A stretch of DNA of 41,255 bases from an uncultured Eubacterium sp. (GCA_900545305.1 UQYD01000016.1:1-41255), one strand, 5' to 3'; counted from the first letter of the stretch, positions 32,886 through 40,585 are shown. Numbers and translations: made by a program. Notes: generated from the sequence alone by a model not told the origin.

Positions 32886-34133
32886 CTACTTCTTTTCAAC
32901 TGTAGCTGTAGTCTTTTTTACTTCCGTATTTGGCACATATGTGCCTACAGTAAATTTACTTCTATCACTATTTATAACATTTCCAAAAGAGCTTTCAATT
33001 TTTGATGCTGGTCTACCTAATTTATTATTTTTGTAATTAAAACCACAAGTTAAAACTCCACCGTCATTAGTAACTACTGCTGAAAGCCTTGTACCTGCAT
33101 CTATACAAGCATTTTTACCTACTAAACTTATGTACATAGGTGTTTCTGCTCGTTTTTCGCCTTGATATACCATTCCACTTTTATCTCTTGTTGAATATAC
33201 CGGAACATTACTACTACCAAGCTGACCGTCTGTACTATCTCCCCAGCCATATAACTGGCCACTATTACTTAAAGCAAAAGAGTGTTTACCACCAGCTACT
33301 ATATCAGTAATATTTTTTAAATCATTTAACTTTGTAGGTTTCCAATCTGGAACTGTTTTTCTGCCAAGTCGGCTGTAATCATTATTGCCCCAAGTCCATA
33401 CATTTCCATCTTTGTCTAATGCAAGGCTATGTACTTCACCTACGCTTATTTTAGTTATATTTTTCAAATAATCATTTTCTTCTGGCTGTAAATCAGTACC
33501 ATCTTCTGTTGTACCAAGGCAATAGTCCTTATTATTACCCCAACCCCACACATTGCCGTCTTTATCTAATGCCATGGCAAAATATTTATTGCTATCGCCA
33601 TACACTTTTCCCATTTGTATCTGTTCAATATCACAAAGTCCGTCAACTTTCTGTACTAAATCCGGAGTTCTGTTATCAAATTTCCATACTGTTCCGTCTT
33701 TTTTCAATGCCAAAGCATAAGTACCACTACTGTCTACTTCCTTAACATTGTTAATGGCATTTATTCTCTTAGGTGTAGTATCATCAGCACTTAATTTTAT
33801 AAATTCATCGGCTGTCTCTGACCTTTCCTTGCCCCAATACCAAACATAGCCCTCGCTATCTACTGCCATAGCGTAATCGCCCTTTGCGTTGACACAGACT
33901 ACATCTTTTAGACCTTTTGTCTGTACTGGATAAAGGCTGTCCTGTGATGTACCAATTCCCAATGAACCGTACTTATTTTCTCCCCAAGCCCATACTGTTC
34001 CGTCACTTTTTAATGCCAATGTATAATCCTCATTTGTAGATACCAGTGGTTTTGTTGAAAATTCTTCTGCCAACACATTAGAAGATAATAACATACTTGT
34101 AGCAAGAATAACCCCTATAACTTTCTTTAACAT
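32886..34133 (-). CDS. Secreted RCC1-repeat protein, copy 2
   Basis: This is the upstream paralogue of the next gene, also 415 residues, with the same layout: signal peptide MLKKVIGVILATSMLLSSNVLA and RCC1 blades such as YTLALKSDGTVWAWGENKYGSLGIG and HSLALDKDGNVWTWGNNDYSRLG. The C-terminal tail TYVPNTEVKKTTATVEKK is Lys/Thr-rich and differs from copy 1. GGGAGGG lies before the ATG. The near-identical starts and equal lengths point to a tandem duplication that has since diverged, mainly in the loops. Function is not known; no catalytic residues are evident. Confidence 0.88.
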   Translation of the reverse strand: MLKKVIGVILATSMLLSSNVLAEEFSTKPLVSTNEDYTLALKSDGTVWAWGENKYGSLGIGTSQDSLYPVQTKGLKDVVCVNAKGDYAMAVDSEGYVWYWGKERSETADEFIKLSADDTTPKRINAINNVKEVDSSGTYALALKKDGTVWKFDNRTPDLVQKVDGLCDIEQIQMGKVYGDSNKYFAMALDKDGNVWGWGNNKDYCLGTTEDGTDLQPEENDYLKNITKISVGEVHSLALDKDGNVWTWGNNDYSRLGRKTVPDWKPTKLNDLKNITDIVAGGKHSFALSNSGQLYGWGDSTDGQLGSSNVPVYSTRDKSGMVYQGEKRAETPMYISLVGKNACIDAGTRLSAVVTNDGGVLTCGFNYKNNKLGRPASKIESSFGNVINSDRSKFTVGTYVPNTEVKKTTATVEKK

Positions 34134-34170
34134 AATAACCCTCCCTCTCTTTAACTAAATATTTATATTT

Positions 34171-34199
34171 TTATAATATCATATTTGAAATATTTATTC
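34171..34199 (-). promoter_or_regulatory. Promoter of the RCC1-repeat gene pair
   Basis: On the minus strand TTGAAT (34194-34199), a 17-base spacer and TATTAT (34171-34176). A perfect 14-base palindrome, ATCATAATTATGAT, lies just upstream of the -35 box (34201-34214) and could be an operator. Confidence 0.7.
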
Positions 34200-34253
34200 A
34201 ATCATAATTATGATTTTTGTTAAAATGTCACAAATCCCCAAAATCTTAATATA

Positions 34254-34271
34254 TTGTTAATAAATTAACAT
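34254..34271 (+). promoter_or_regulatory. Rex-type redox operator upstream of fucO
   Basis: TTGTTAA-TAAA-TTAACAT matches the Rex consensus TTGTTAA-N4-TTAACAA in all but the last base. It abuts the -35 box. Rex represses fermentative dehydrogenase genes when NADH is low and leaves DNA when NADH rises, which suits an NADH-consuming alcohol dehydrogenase. Confidence 0.8.
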
Positions 34272-34272
34272 A

Positions 34273-34300
34273 TTGATTTTTGTTGTGAAAGTGGTATAAT
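34273..34300 (+). promoter_or_regulatory. Promoter of fucO
   Basis: TTGATT (34273-34278), a 16-base spacer and TATAAT (34295-34300), directly next to the Rex-type site. Confidence 0.78.
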
Positions 34301-34368
34301 AAATTTAAAGTTAAGAAATATTATTTATGTATTTTCCACAACTAATTTTGCTCGAAGGGAGTTTTTAT

Positions 34369-35517
34369 ATGTCAAATAGAATAGTTTTAAACGAAACATC
34401 ATATCACGGTAAAGGTGCAATACAGGATATTGCAACAGAAGTAAAGACAAGAGGATTTAAAAAAGCCTTTGTATGTTCAGACCCTGACTTAATTAAGTTT
34501 GGTGTTACTAAAAAGGTTACTGATGTATTAGATAATGCAGGTTTTGCTTATGAAATTTATTCTAATATTAAGCCTAACCCTACTATTGAAAACGTTCAGA
34601 CAGGTGTTAAAGCATTTAAGGAAAGTGGTGCTGACTACATAATTGCTATTGGTGGCGGTTCTTCAATGGATACATCAAAGGCAATAGGTATTATTATCAA
34701 TAACCCAGAATTTGAAGACGTTAGAAGTCTTGAAGGTGTTGCACCTACTAAAAAGCCTTGTGTACCTATTATTGCAGTTCCTACTACTGCCGGTACAGCT
34801 GCTGAAGTTACAATCAACTACGTTATTACAGATGTTGAAAAGAAACGTAAATTTGTTTGCGTAGATACTCACGATATTCCTGTTGTTGCTATTGTTGACC
34901 CAGATATGATGAGCTCAATGCCTAAGGGTCTTACAGCATCTACTGGTATGGATGCCCTCACTCATGCTATTGAAGGTTATATCACTAAGGGTGCTTGGGA
35001 AATGACAGATATGTTCCATCTTAAAGCTATTGAAATTATTTCAAAGAATTTAAGAGGTGCTGTTGAAAATACTCCAGAAGGTAGAGAAGGTATGGCATTA
35101 GGTCAGTACATCGCCGGTATGGGCTTCTCTAATGTAGGTCTCGGTATTGTTCACTCTATGGCCCATGCTTTAGGTGCTGTTTACGATACTCCTCATGGTG
35201 TAGCAAATGCTATTTTACTTCCTACAGTAATGGCTTACAATGCTGATGCTACTGGTGATAAGTATAAATACATTGCAAAAGCTATGGGTGTAGAAGGTAC
35301 TGAAAATATGACTCAGGAAGAATACAGAAAAGCAGCTGTAGATGCTGTTAGACAGCTTTCTATTGATGTAGGTATTCCTGCTGACTTAAAGGACATTGTA
35401 AAAGAAGAAGATGTTCAGTTCCTTGCTGAATCTGCTGTAGCTGATGCTTGTGCTCCTGGTAATCCAAAAGACGCAAGTCTTGAAGATATTATTGCACTTT
35501 ATCATTCATTAATGTAA
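34369..35517 (+). CDS. fucO: Lactaldehyde reductase FucO (iron-dependent alcohol dehydrogenase)
   Basis: FucO reduces L-lactaldehyde to 1,2-propanediol with NADH, an end step of anaerobic fucose or rhamnose breakdown. The start is the ATG at 34369 (MSNRIVLNETSYHG) after GAAGGGAG, giving 382 residues. It follows E. coli FucO closely as I recall it: AIGGGSSMDTSKAIGIIINNPEF, VRSLEGVAPT, PTTAGTAAEVTINYVITD, KFVCVDTHDIP, and metal-binding DALTHAIEGYI and GMAHALGA-type histidines (IVHSMAHALGAVYDTPHG). It stands alone, with its own promoter and terminator. A broader alcohol substrate range is possible. Confidence 0.93.
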   Translation: MSNRIVLNETSYHGKGAIQDIATEVKTRGFKKAFVCSDPDLIKFGVTKKVTDVLDNAGFAYEIYSNIKPNPTIENVQTGVKAFKESGADYIIAIGGGSSMDTSKAIGIIINNPEFEDVRSLEGVAPTKKPCVPIIAVPTTAGTAAEVTINYVITDVEKKRKFVCVDTHDIPVVAIVDPDMMSSMPKGLTASTGMDALTHAIEGYITKGAWEMTDMFHLKAIEIISKNLRGAVENTPEGREGMALGQYIAGMGFSNVGLGIVHSMAHALGAVYDTPHGVANAILLPTVMAYNADATGDKYKYIAKAMGVEGTENMTQEEYRKAAVDAVRQLSIDVGIPADLKDIVKEEDVQFLAESAVADACAPGNPKDASLEDIIALYHSLM

Positions 35518-35564
35518 TAAATACTCTCTTGAGTTTTTATAATTTTTCTTCCTTAGTGTTAGAA

Positions 35565-35629
35565 CAAATTAACTTTGTTAATCTGTTTCTTGACAAGCAA
35601 GACATCGGATTTATCTTTCCGATTCACTG
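35565..35629 (+). repeat. Copy of the modular hairpin repeat downstream of fucO
   Basis: AGAAC (35561-35565) is followed by ATTAAC-TTT-GTTAAT, then a CTTG...CAAG segment, then ATCGGA-N8-TCCGATTCACTG (35604-35629). The order matches the chain at 24745-24815: AGAAC, hairpin, CTTG/CAAG dyad, ATCGGA/TCCGAT dyad, TTCACTG. It lies just before the fucO/pdxT terminator. Confidence 0.7.
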
Positions 35630-35630
35630 C

Positions 35631-35666
35631 AAAAAAGCTGGTGTTCAAATGAGCACCAGCTTTTTC
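35631..35666. terminator. Bidirectional terminator between fucO and pdxT
   Basis: AGCTGGTGTTC (35636-35646) pairs with GAGCACCAGCT (35651-35661, one G-U), flanked by six A and five T, between two convergent genes. Confidence 0.9.
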
Positions 35667-35693
35667 TATGTTTATATTATTTATAATTTAATT

Positions 35694-36254
35694 TTAAAGC
35701 ATTTCTGCAAAATACTTATGTACTTCTGTAGAGTCTGTTAACTCTGGGTGGAATGCACTTACAAGCTGATTACCCTGTCTTGCAGCAACAATCTTACCAT
35801 CAACAATAGATAAAATCTCAACGCCATCTCCGGCCTTTTCAATATAAGGTGCTCTAATAAATCTCATTGGAATTGTAGTATCACCAAATTTTTCTTCTGT
35901 AGAGAATGAACCAAGCTGTCTACCATAGGCATTTCTCTTTGCAACAATATCCATTGTAGCAAAATGTACTCTGTCGTCATTTTCAATCTTTTTAGCTAAA
36001 ACCAAAAGACCGGCACAAGTACCAAATACAGGCATACCGTCATTAATTTTCTTAACAAGTGTATCTTGCATATCAAGTTCTCTTGCCAATTTACCAATAA
36101 CTGTACTTTCGCCACCTGGGATAATAAGACCGTCAAAATCTCTCTCCAAATCTTTCTTTTGACGGATTTCAAAAGTTTCAACACCTATTTTGTTAAGTAT
36201 ATTTTCGTGTTCAATAAAAGCACCTTGAACTGCCAATACTCCAACTTTTTTCAT
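35694..36254 (-). CDS. pdxT: Pyridoxal 5'-phosphate synthase glutaminase subunit PdxT
   Basis: PdxT hydrolyses glutamine and channels ammonia to PdxS for PLP synthesis. The 186-residue protein has GVLAVQGAFIEHE, LIIPGGESTVIGKL, the nucleophile FGTCAGLLVLAK (catalytic Cys) and the His-Glu pair in SAFHPELTDS. It starts one base after the pdxS stop, in the usual pdxS-pdxT order, so it is translationally coupled. Confidence 0.97.
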   Translation of the reverse strand: MKKVGVLAVQGAFIEHENILNKIGVETFEIRQKKDLERDFDGLIIPGGESTVIGKLARELDMQDTLVKKINDGMPVFGTCAGLLVLAKKIENDDRVHFATMDIVAKRNAYGRQLGSFSTEEKFGDTTIPMRFIRAPYIEKAGDGVEILSIVDGKIVAARQGNQLVSAFHPELTDSTEVHKYFAEML

Positions 36255-36255
36255 A

Positions 36256-37125
36256 TTATTTGCCTCTTTCTGCCATTAAAAGTTCGATTTCATCTTCGTT
36301 AATACCAACCATTGCTTCGCCTAAATCTTCTGAAAGTTCAGCAAGTAACTTAGCATCATTGTAGTTTGTAACAGCCTTTACAATAGCAGCTGCTCTCTTT
36401 GCTGGGTTACCAGACTTGAAGATACCAGAACCAACGAATACACCTTCTGCACCAAGCTGCATCATAAGAGCTGCATCGGCAGGAGTTGCTACACCACCGG
36501 CTGCAAAGTTTACAACAGGAAGTCTCTTGTTATCGTGAACATACTTTAATAAGTCATAAGGAACACCTAATTCCTTTGCGTTGTTGTAGAGTTCGTCTTC
36601 GCTAAGAGAACCAATTCTGCGAATTTCGCTGTTCATCTTTCTCATATGAGTTACAGCCTGTACAATATCGCCTGTACCAGGTTCGCCCTTTGTTCTAATC
36701 ATTGATGCACCTTCAGCAATTCTTCTTAAAGCTTCGCCTAAATCCTTTGCACCACAAACGAAAGGAACATCAAACTTAGTCTTGTCAATGTGGTAAACAT
36801 TGTCTGCTGGAGAAAGAACTTCACTTTCATCAATGTAGTCAATTTCAATAGCCTGTAAAATCTGAGCTTCTGCAAAGTGACCAATTCTAACCTTTGCCAT
36901 TACAGGAATAGAAACAGCTTCCTGAATACCCTTAATCATCTTAGGGTCGCTCATTCTTGATACACCACCGGCTGCTCTAATATCAGCAGGAATTCTTTCA
37001 AGTGCCATAACAGCACAAGCACCGGCTTCTTCAGCAATCTTTGCCTGTTCAGGTGTAGTAACGTCCATAATTACGCCACCCTTTAACATCTGAGCTAATT
37101 CGCAATTTAATTTATATCTTGACAT
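36256..37125 (-). CDS. pdxS: Pyridoxal 5'-phosphate synthase subunit PdxS
   Basis: PdxS condenses ribose 5-phosphate, glyceraldehyde 3-phosphate and ammonia to PLP in a dodecameric TIM-barrel complex with PdxT. The start is the ATG at 37125 (MSRYKLNCELAQMLKGG), nine or so bases after CGGAGG; the longer frame to 37185 crosses the promoter. The 289 residues show MDVTTPEQAKIAEEAGACAVMALERIPADIRA, PVMAKVRIGHFAEAQILQ, DESEVLSPADN, VCGAKDLGEALRRIAEGASMIRTKGE and NFAAGGVATPADAALMMQLGAEGVFVGSGIFKS, all near-invariant. It is divergent from a MocR-type regulator. Confidence 0.97.
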   Translation of the reverse strand: MSRYKLNCELAQMLKGGVIMDVTTPEQAKIAEEAGACAVMALERIPADIRAAGGVSRMSDPKMIKGIQEAVSIPVMAKVRIGHFAEAQILQAIEIDYIDESEVLSPADNVYHIDKTKFDVPFVCGAKDLGEALRRIAEGASMIRTKGEPGTGDIVQAVTHMRKMNSEIRRIGSLSEDELYNNAKELGVPYDLLKYVHDNKRLPVVNFAAGGVATPADAALMMQLGAEGVFVGSGIFKSGNPAKRAAAIVKAVTNYNDAKLLAELSEDLGEAMVGINEDEIELLMAERGK

Positions 37126-37176
37126 AATACAATAACCTCCGAAAATAAATTGATTTTTATTTGAAATATGGTTATA

Positions 37177-37242
37177 ATTATACATAAATCTGATATTAAA
37201 TAAATATCCAGTTTTTAACTTTTTAATAAGGTCAGTTTTTAA
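37177..37242 (-). promoter_or_regulatory. pdxST promoter with two direct-repeat regulator boxes
   Basis: A TATAAT -10 (37177-37182, minus strand) has only a poor -35. Upstream, CAGTTTTTAA occurs twice in the same direction (37209-37218 and 37233-37242, starts 24 bases apart). MocR-type PdxR proteins bind spaced direct repeats and often activate pdxST, so these are the likely binding sites. Confidence 0.6.
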
Positions 37243-37271
37243 TTGTATTTACTAAAAAAGGAGAATTATGT

Positions 37272-38666
37272 ATGTTTACCTGTAACTTAGACCCAAAAAG
37301 TAAAGTTCCTCTTTATCAACAACTTTACGAATATATACAAAATTCTATTAACAACGGAGAATTAAAAGCTGAAGAAAAATTGCCTTCAAAAAGGAAGTTA
37401 TCTCAGCACCTTAAAATAAGTGTTATTACCATTGAAAATGCTTATGAACAGCTGATTACAGAGGGTTATATTTACTCCAAACCTCAAAAGGGATTTTATG
37501 TTACAGATATAGACAATACCTCTCCTATTAAAGCTCCTGTTCATAATGAATTTCAACCTGTAATACCGGAAAAAACTTTACCTTATGAATTTAGAACAAA
37601 TTCAGCTGATATTAACAGTTTCCCCTTTTCGACTTGGGCTGGTTTAATGAGGGAAGTTCTTCGTGACCAGGATAAAAAATTACTTGAAAAAGGCAATCCG
37701 AAAGGTTTGTATACTTTACGCCGAGAAATTGCCATTTATCTAAAAGCCTATAGAAATATTTCTGTCAGTGCAGACCAAATTATTGTTGGTGCAGGAAGTG
37801 AATATCTAATAAACATAATATTACAGCTACTAGGCAAAAACAGAATTTATGCAGTAGAAAATCCCGGCTATCATAAAATAGCTAAAATTATGGAGGCAAA
37901 CGGCATTGAACCAAAATATATACCTTTAAATGATGACGGTATCAATATGAATGAACTTATAAATTCAAAAGCCAATGTACTCCACATTACGCCCTCTCAT
38001 CATTTCCCGTTAGGTATCGTTACTCCAGTAAAAAAGCGAAATGAAATATTAAACTGGGCATATAACACAGATAGCTACATAATAGAGGACGATTATGACA
38101 GTGAATTCAGATACACTGGTAGACCTATACCAGCATTACAGTCTTTAGATAAAGGTGGTAAGGTAATTTACTTGAATACTTTTGCAAAAAATATTGCCCC
38201 TTCCCTCAGAATTAGTTATATGGTTTTGCCTGAAAATTTAGCTGAAAAATATCAAAATGATTTTAGTTTTTATTCCAATACTGTATCTAGTTTTGAGCAA
38301 TACACTCTTTCTAAGTTTATGGCAAAGGGAAATTTTGAGCGATACATTAATAAAATGCGTCTTATATACAAGCAAAGGCTAGATACAATTATAAATTCTA
38401 TTAACAACTGCTCTTTAAAAGAATTTATAACTATAAAAGGTGAAAAAACAGGACTTCATATACTCCTTGAAGTTAATAACGGTATGACAGAAAAGGAACT
38501 TGTGGATAAAGCCAGAGAAAATGGGATTTTATTAACAGGTATGTCTCAATTTTTCCACGAAGGTGTTCATAAGGGAAAGCCCACTGTAATTTTAGGATAC
38601 AGTGGTATAGATACTGTCAACATAGAAAAGGCTTTTAAAATTTTAGAACAAATATGGAAATTTTAG
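37272..38666 (+). CDS. pdxR: MocR-type regulator, probable PdxR
   Basis: The 464-residue protein is a GntR-type winged helix (about 10-78; VPLYQQLYEYIQNSI, KLPSKRKLSQHLKISVITIENAYEQLITEGYI) fused to a fold-type I aminotransferase domain (about 110-464). The PLP-binding lysine is in TFAKNIAPSLRISY (Lys306), and IIEDDYDSEFRY carries the pyridine-nitrogen Asp. Divergent placement from pdxST indicates it senses PLP and controls PLP synthesis, as PdxR does in other Firmicutes. AAAGGAGAATT precedes the ATG. Activation or repression cannot be settled from sequence, but the weak pdxS -35 box favours activation. Confidence 0.9.
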   Translation: MFTCNLDPKSKVPLYQQLYEYIQNSINNGELKAEEKLPSKRKLSQHLKISVITIENAYEQLITEGYIYSKPQKGFYVTDIDNTSPIKAPVHNEFQPVIPEKTLPYEFRTNSADINSFPFSTWAGLMREVLRDQDKKLLEKGNPKGLYTLRREIAIYLKAYRNISVSADQIIVGAGSEYLINIILQLLGKNRIYAVENPGYHKIAKIMEANGIEPKYIPLNDDGINMNELINSKANVLHITPSHHFPLGIVTPVKKRNEILNWAYNTDSYIIEDDYDSEFRYTGRPIPALQSLDKGGKVIYLNTFAKNIAPSLRISYMVLPENLAEKYQNDFSFYSNTVSSFEQYTLSKFMAKGNFERYINKMRLIYKQRLDTIINSINNCSLKEFITIKGEKTGLHILLEVNNGMTEKELVDKARENGILLTGMSQFFHEGVHKGKPTVILGYSGIDTVNIEKAFKILEQIWKF

Positions 38667-38683
38667 TTTTTTTGTATTATAAT
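38655..38683 (+). promoter_or_regulatory. Promoter upstream of the 19-codon ORF and fusion gene
   Basis: TGGAAA (38655-38660), a 17-base spacer and a perfect TATAAT (38678-38683) overlap the end of the regulator gene. The -35 is weak. Confidence 0.5.
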
Positions 38684-38711
38684 AAATTGATTTCACATAA
38701 AGGAGGTCATT

Positions 38712-38771
38712 ATGCTTTTTCGAAATATAAAACGTTCCGAAATTTTCTATTTTGAATTTGTTCCTATATGA
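38712..38771 (+). CDS. 19-codon micro-ORF upstream of the membrane-kinase fusion gene
   Basis: MLFRNIKRSEIFYFEFVPI is preceded by AAAGGAGGTC, one of the strongest binding sites in the window, four to five bases before the ATG. It ends at TGA (38769-38771), 72 bases before the next gene. The peptide is basic then aromatic/hydrophobic. It could be a leader peptide whose translation controls the hairpin at 38793-38808, a small membrane peptide, or the remnant of a lost gene. I recognise no family. Confidence 0.45.
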   Translation: MLFRNIKRSEIFYFEFVPI

Positions 38772-38792
38772 TTTTTCTATATTTAATTTGTA

Positions 38793-38820
38793 GCTTGACA
38801 CGTCAAGCCATCGGATTTAT
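38793..38820 (+). repeat. Hairpin plus partial modular repeat
   Basis: GCTTGAC-AC-GTCAAGC (38793-38808) is a perfect 7-bp dyad followed by CATCGGATTTAT, the same junction seen at 24789-24800 and 35602-35613. The rest of the module is missing. It lies in the leader of the fusion gene. Confidence 0.6.
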
Positions 38821-38843
38821 TAAAATTATATAGGAGAATTAAT

Positions 38844-40118
38844 ATGTCAAAAAGAGAAAAATTAAAGAGATACATAATATTTTTTATAGGTTTATTTTTT
38901 AGTTCATTTGGTGTTAGTTTTGTAACAAAGGCAAATTTGGGTACTTCCCCTATTTCCAGTATTCCCTACGTTTTAAGTTTAGCGACTAAGCCAACCCTTG
39001 GCGAATACACAATATTCTTCAGCCTTTTCTTAATTGCCTTACAGATATTAATACTTGGTAAAAAGTTCAAAAAGGAAAGTCTTTTACAGATACCTGTTTC
39101 AATAGTATTTGGTTATTTTATAGACTTTTCAATGTTTCTTTTAAGCTGGCTTAATCCTGAAAATTATGCCTACAGAGGTGTAGCACTTATTCTTGGTTGT
39201 ATAATACTTGGTTTCGGCGTGTATGCTGAGGTTATAGCCGATGTTGTTATGCTCCCTGGCGAAGCCTTTGTAAAAGCTGTAACTGTAAGATTTAAAACTG
39301 ACTTTGGTACTACAAAAGTTTGTTTTGATGCCTCTATGACAATTATCGCCGGTGTTTCAGCTTTCATTATTTTCAATAAATTAAATGGTGTTGGTATTGG
39401 TACAATTATTGCAGCACTTATTGTTGGTATTATAGCTAGATTTTTCATCAGAAAACTTGTAGCACTTACAGAACTTCTTCTTGGAAAACCAGAAGAAAGC
39501 GAAGAACAGACTTTTTCCAACAATGGAAATATTGTTATTACTATAGCCAGAGAATACGGTAGTGGTGGTAGAGAAATTGGTAAACTTGTAGCACAAAAAC
39601 TTGGCATTGATTACTACGATACTGAGGTCCTTTCCCTTACAGCACAAAAATCTGGAAAATCTCAGGACTATATTGAAATGAATGACCAGAAAATAACAAG
39701 AAACTTATTATTCAATGTTTATAGTCAAGCTGATTTATATTCTTCAAAAGACGAAGACAGTATAAAGAGTATTTTCAAAACTGAGCAGGAAATTATAAAA
39801 GAAATTGCAAGCAAGAGTTCTTGTGTAATTGTAGGTAGACTTTCAAACTTCATACTTAAGGATTCAGCTTTTAACGTATTTTTACATGCAAATAAAGATG
39901 ATAGAATTAAACGTGTAGCAACTCGTGATAACATTACAGAAGCTGATGCTGATAAGAAAATAAACAGAGTAAATAAGGAAAGACACGAACATTGTCGCCT
40001 TGTAACTGGTAGAGAATGGGGACTTGCAAAGCATTACGATTTATCAATTAACACTTCCCTTTTCGGCACAGAAAATACAGCCGAATATATTTCACAAATG
40101 GCAAAAATAAAATTCTAA
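38844..40118 (+). CDS. Fusion: YczE-like membrane domain and cytidylate-kinase-like domain
   Basis: The 424-residue protein has two parts. Residues 1 to about 215 hold about five or six membrane helices and resemble the YczE/YitT family (FFIGLFFSSFGVSFVTKANLGTSPISSIPYVLS). Residues about 228-424 resemble the cytidylate kinase-like family (IVITIAREYGSGGREIGKLVAQKLGIDYYDTEVL, CVIVGRLSNFIL, VFLHANKDDRIKRVATRD, DKKINRVNKERHEHCRLVTGREWG, YDLSINTS). A charged linker (EESEEQTFSNNGN) joins them. The P-loop-like GSGGREIGK is the atypical form of this family. Neither half has a firm function; the fusion suggests a membrane transporter or flippase tied to nucleotide phosphorylation. GGAGAATTA precedes the ATG. 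Confidence 0.8.
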   Translation: MSKREKLKRYIIFFIGLFFSSFGVSFVTKANLGTSPISSIPYVLSLATKPTLGEYTIFFSLFLIALQILILGKKFKKESLLQIPVSIVFGYFIDFSMFLLSWLNPENYAYRGVALILGCIILGFGVYAEVIADVVMLPGEAFVKAVTVRFKTDFGTTKVCFDASMTIIAGVSAFIIFNKLNGVGIGTIIAALIVGIIARFFIRKLVALTELLLGKPEESEEQTFSNNGNIVITIAREYGSGGREIGKLVAQKLGIDYYDTEVLSLTAQKSGKSQDYIEMNDQKITRNLLFNVYSQADLYSSKDEDSIKSIFKTEQEIIKEIASKSSCVIVGRLSNFILKDSAFNVFLHANKDDRIKRVATRDNITEADADKKINRVNKERHEHCRLVTGREWGLAKHYDLSINTSLFGTENTAEYISQMAKIKF

Positions 40119-40124
40119 CATAGC

Positions 40125-40158
40125 AAAAAGCAGAGGATTTTAAATTCCTCTGCTTTTT
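40125..40158. terminator. Bidirectional terminator after the fusion gene
   Basis: AAAAAGCAGAGGA (40125-40137) pairs perfectly with TCCTCTGCTTTTT (40146-40158), between convergent genes. Confidence 0.9.
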
Positions 40159-40172
40159 TATTTATACCTATA

Positions 40173-40412
40173 TTATTTATTCTTGTTTCTGTTGTAGTTA
40201 ATAAGACAACCAGCAAGAATAATTTCTCTTTCATCGTCAGTTAATTCACCCATCTTAAGAGTAAATTCCTTCATTTCGCCGTTTCTTACAACATAAGCTG
40301 TAAATTCAGATCCACATTCACCTATACAAGTATCCTCTATTTCTCTCCCTAGTAATGCAGCTTTTAAATCTTCTATACTCATTCCTGAACACATTGAACA
40401 TACTTTTATCAT
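40173..40412 (-). CDS. Small cysteine-rich protein, unknown function
   Basis: The 79-residue protein starts at the ATG at 40412 (MIKVCSMCSGMSIEDL), six bases after AGGAGG. Frames further upstream lack a binding site. It has a CxxC at residues 5-8, a second pair in DTCIGECGSEFTAYVVRNGEM, and a final Cys in ILAGCLINYN. The layout (N-terminal Cys, helix, central CxxxC, then VxNGE) recalls DUF1450 and other thioredoxin-like [2Fe-2S] proteins, but the match is loose. It may bind metal or an Fe-S cluster. It stands alone between two terminators. Confidence 0.65.
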   Translation of the reverse strand: MIKVCSMCSGMSIEDLKAALLGREIEDTCIGECGSEFTAYVVRNGEMKEFTLKMGELTDDEREIILAGCLINYNRNKNK

Positions 40413-40585
40413 AATTAATCCTCCTACTAGTTGTCTAAATCTTTTGTTATTTATTATATACACCATTTTTTTAATATTTAAACAATAATAGTCTACTTTT
40501 AATTCAACATATTTTTTTAATCCTATGTTTTTATTTTTTAAGTATCTCAGTAGCTGTAGTATTTTCTTAAATATACTTAACTAAA

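Noticed and set aside
37126..37271. Riboswitch before pdxS
   Set aside because: The leader is only about 45 bases after the -10 and lacks structure; control by the adjacent regulator explains the locus.
39170..39607. 145-codon ORF antisense to the fusion gene
   Set aside because: It is a shadow of the membrane-domain codons and has no start signal.
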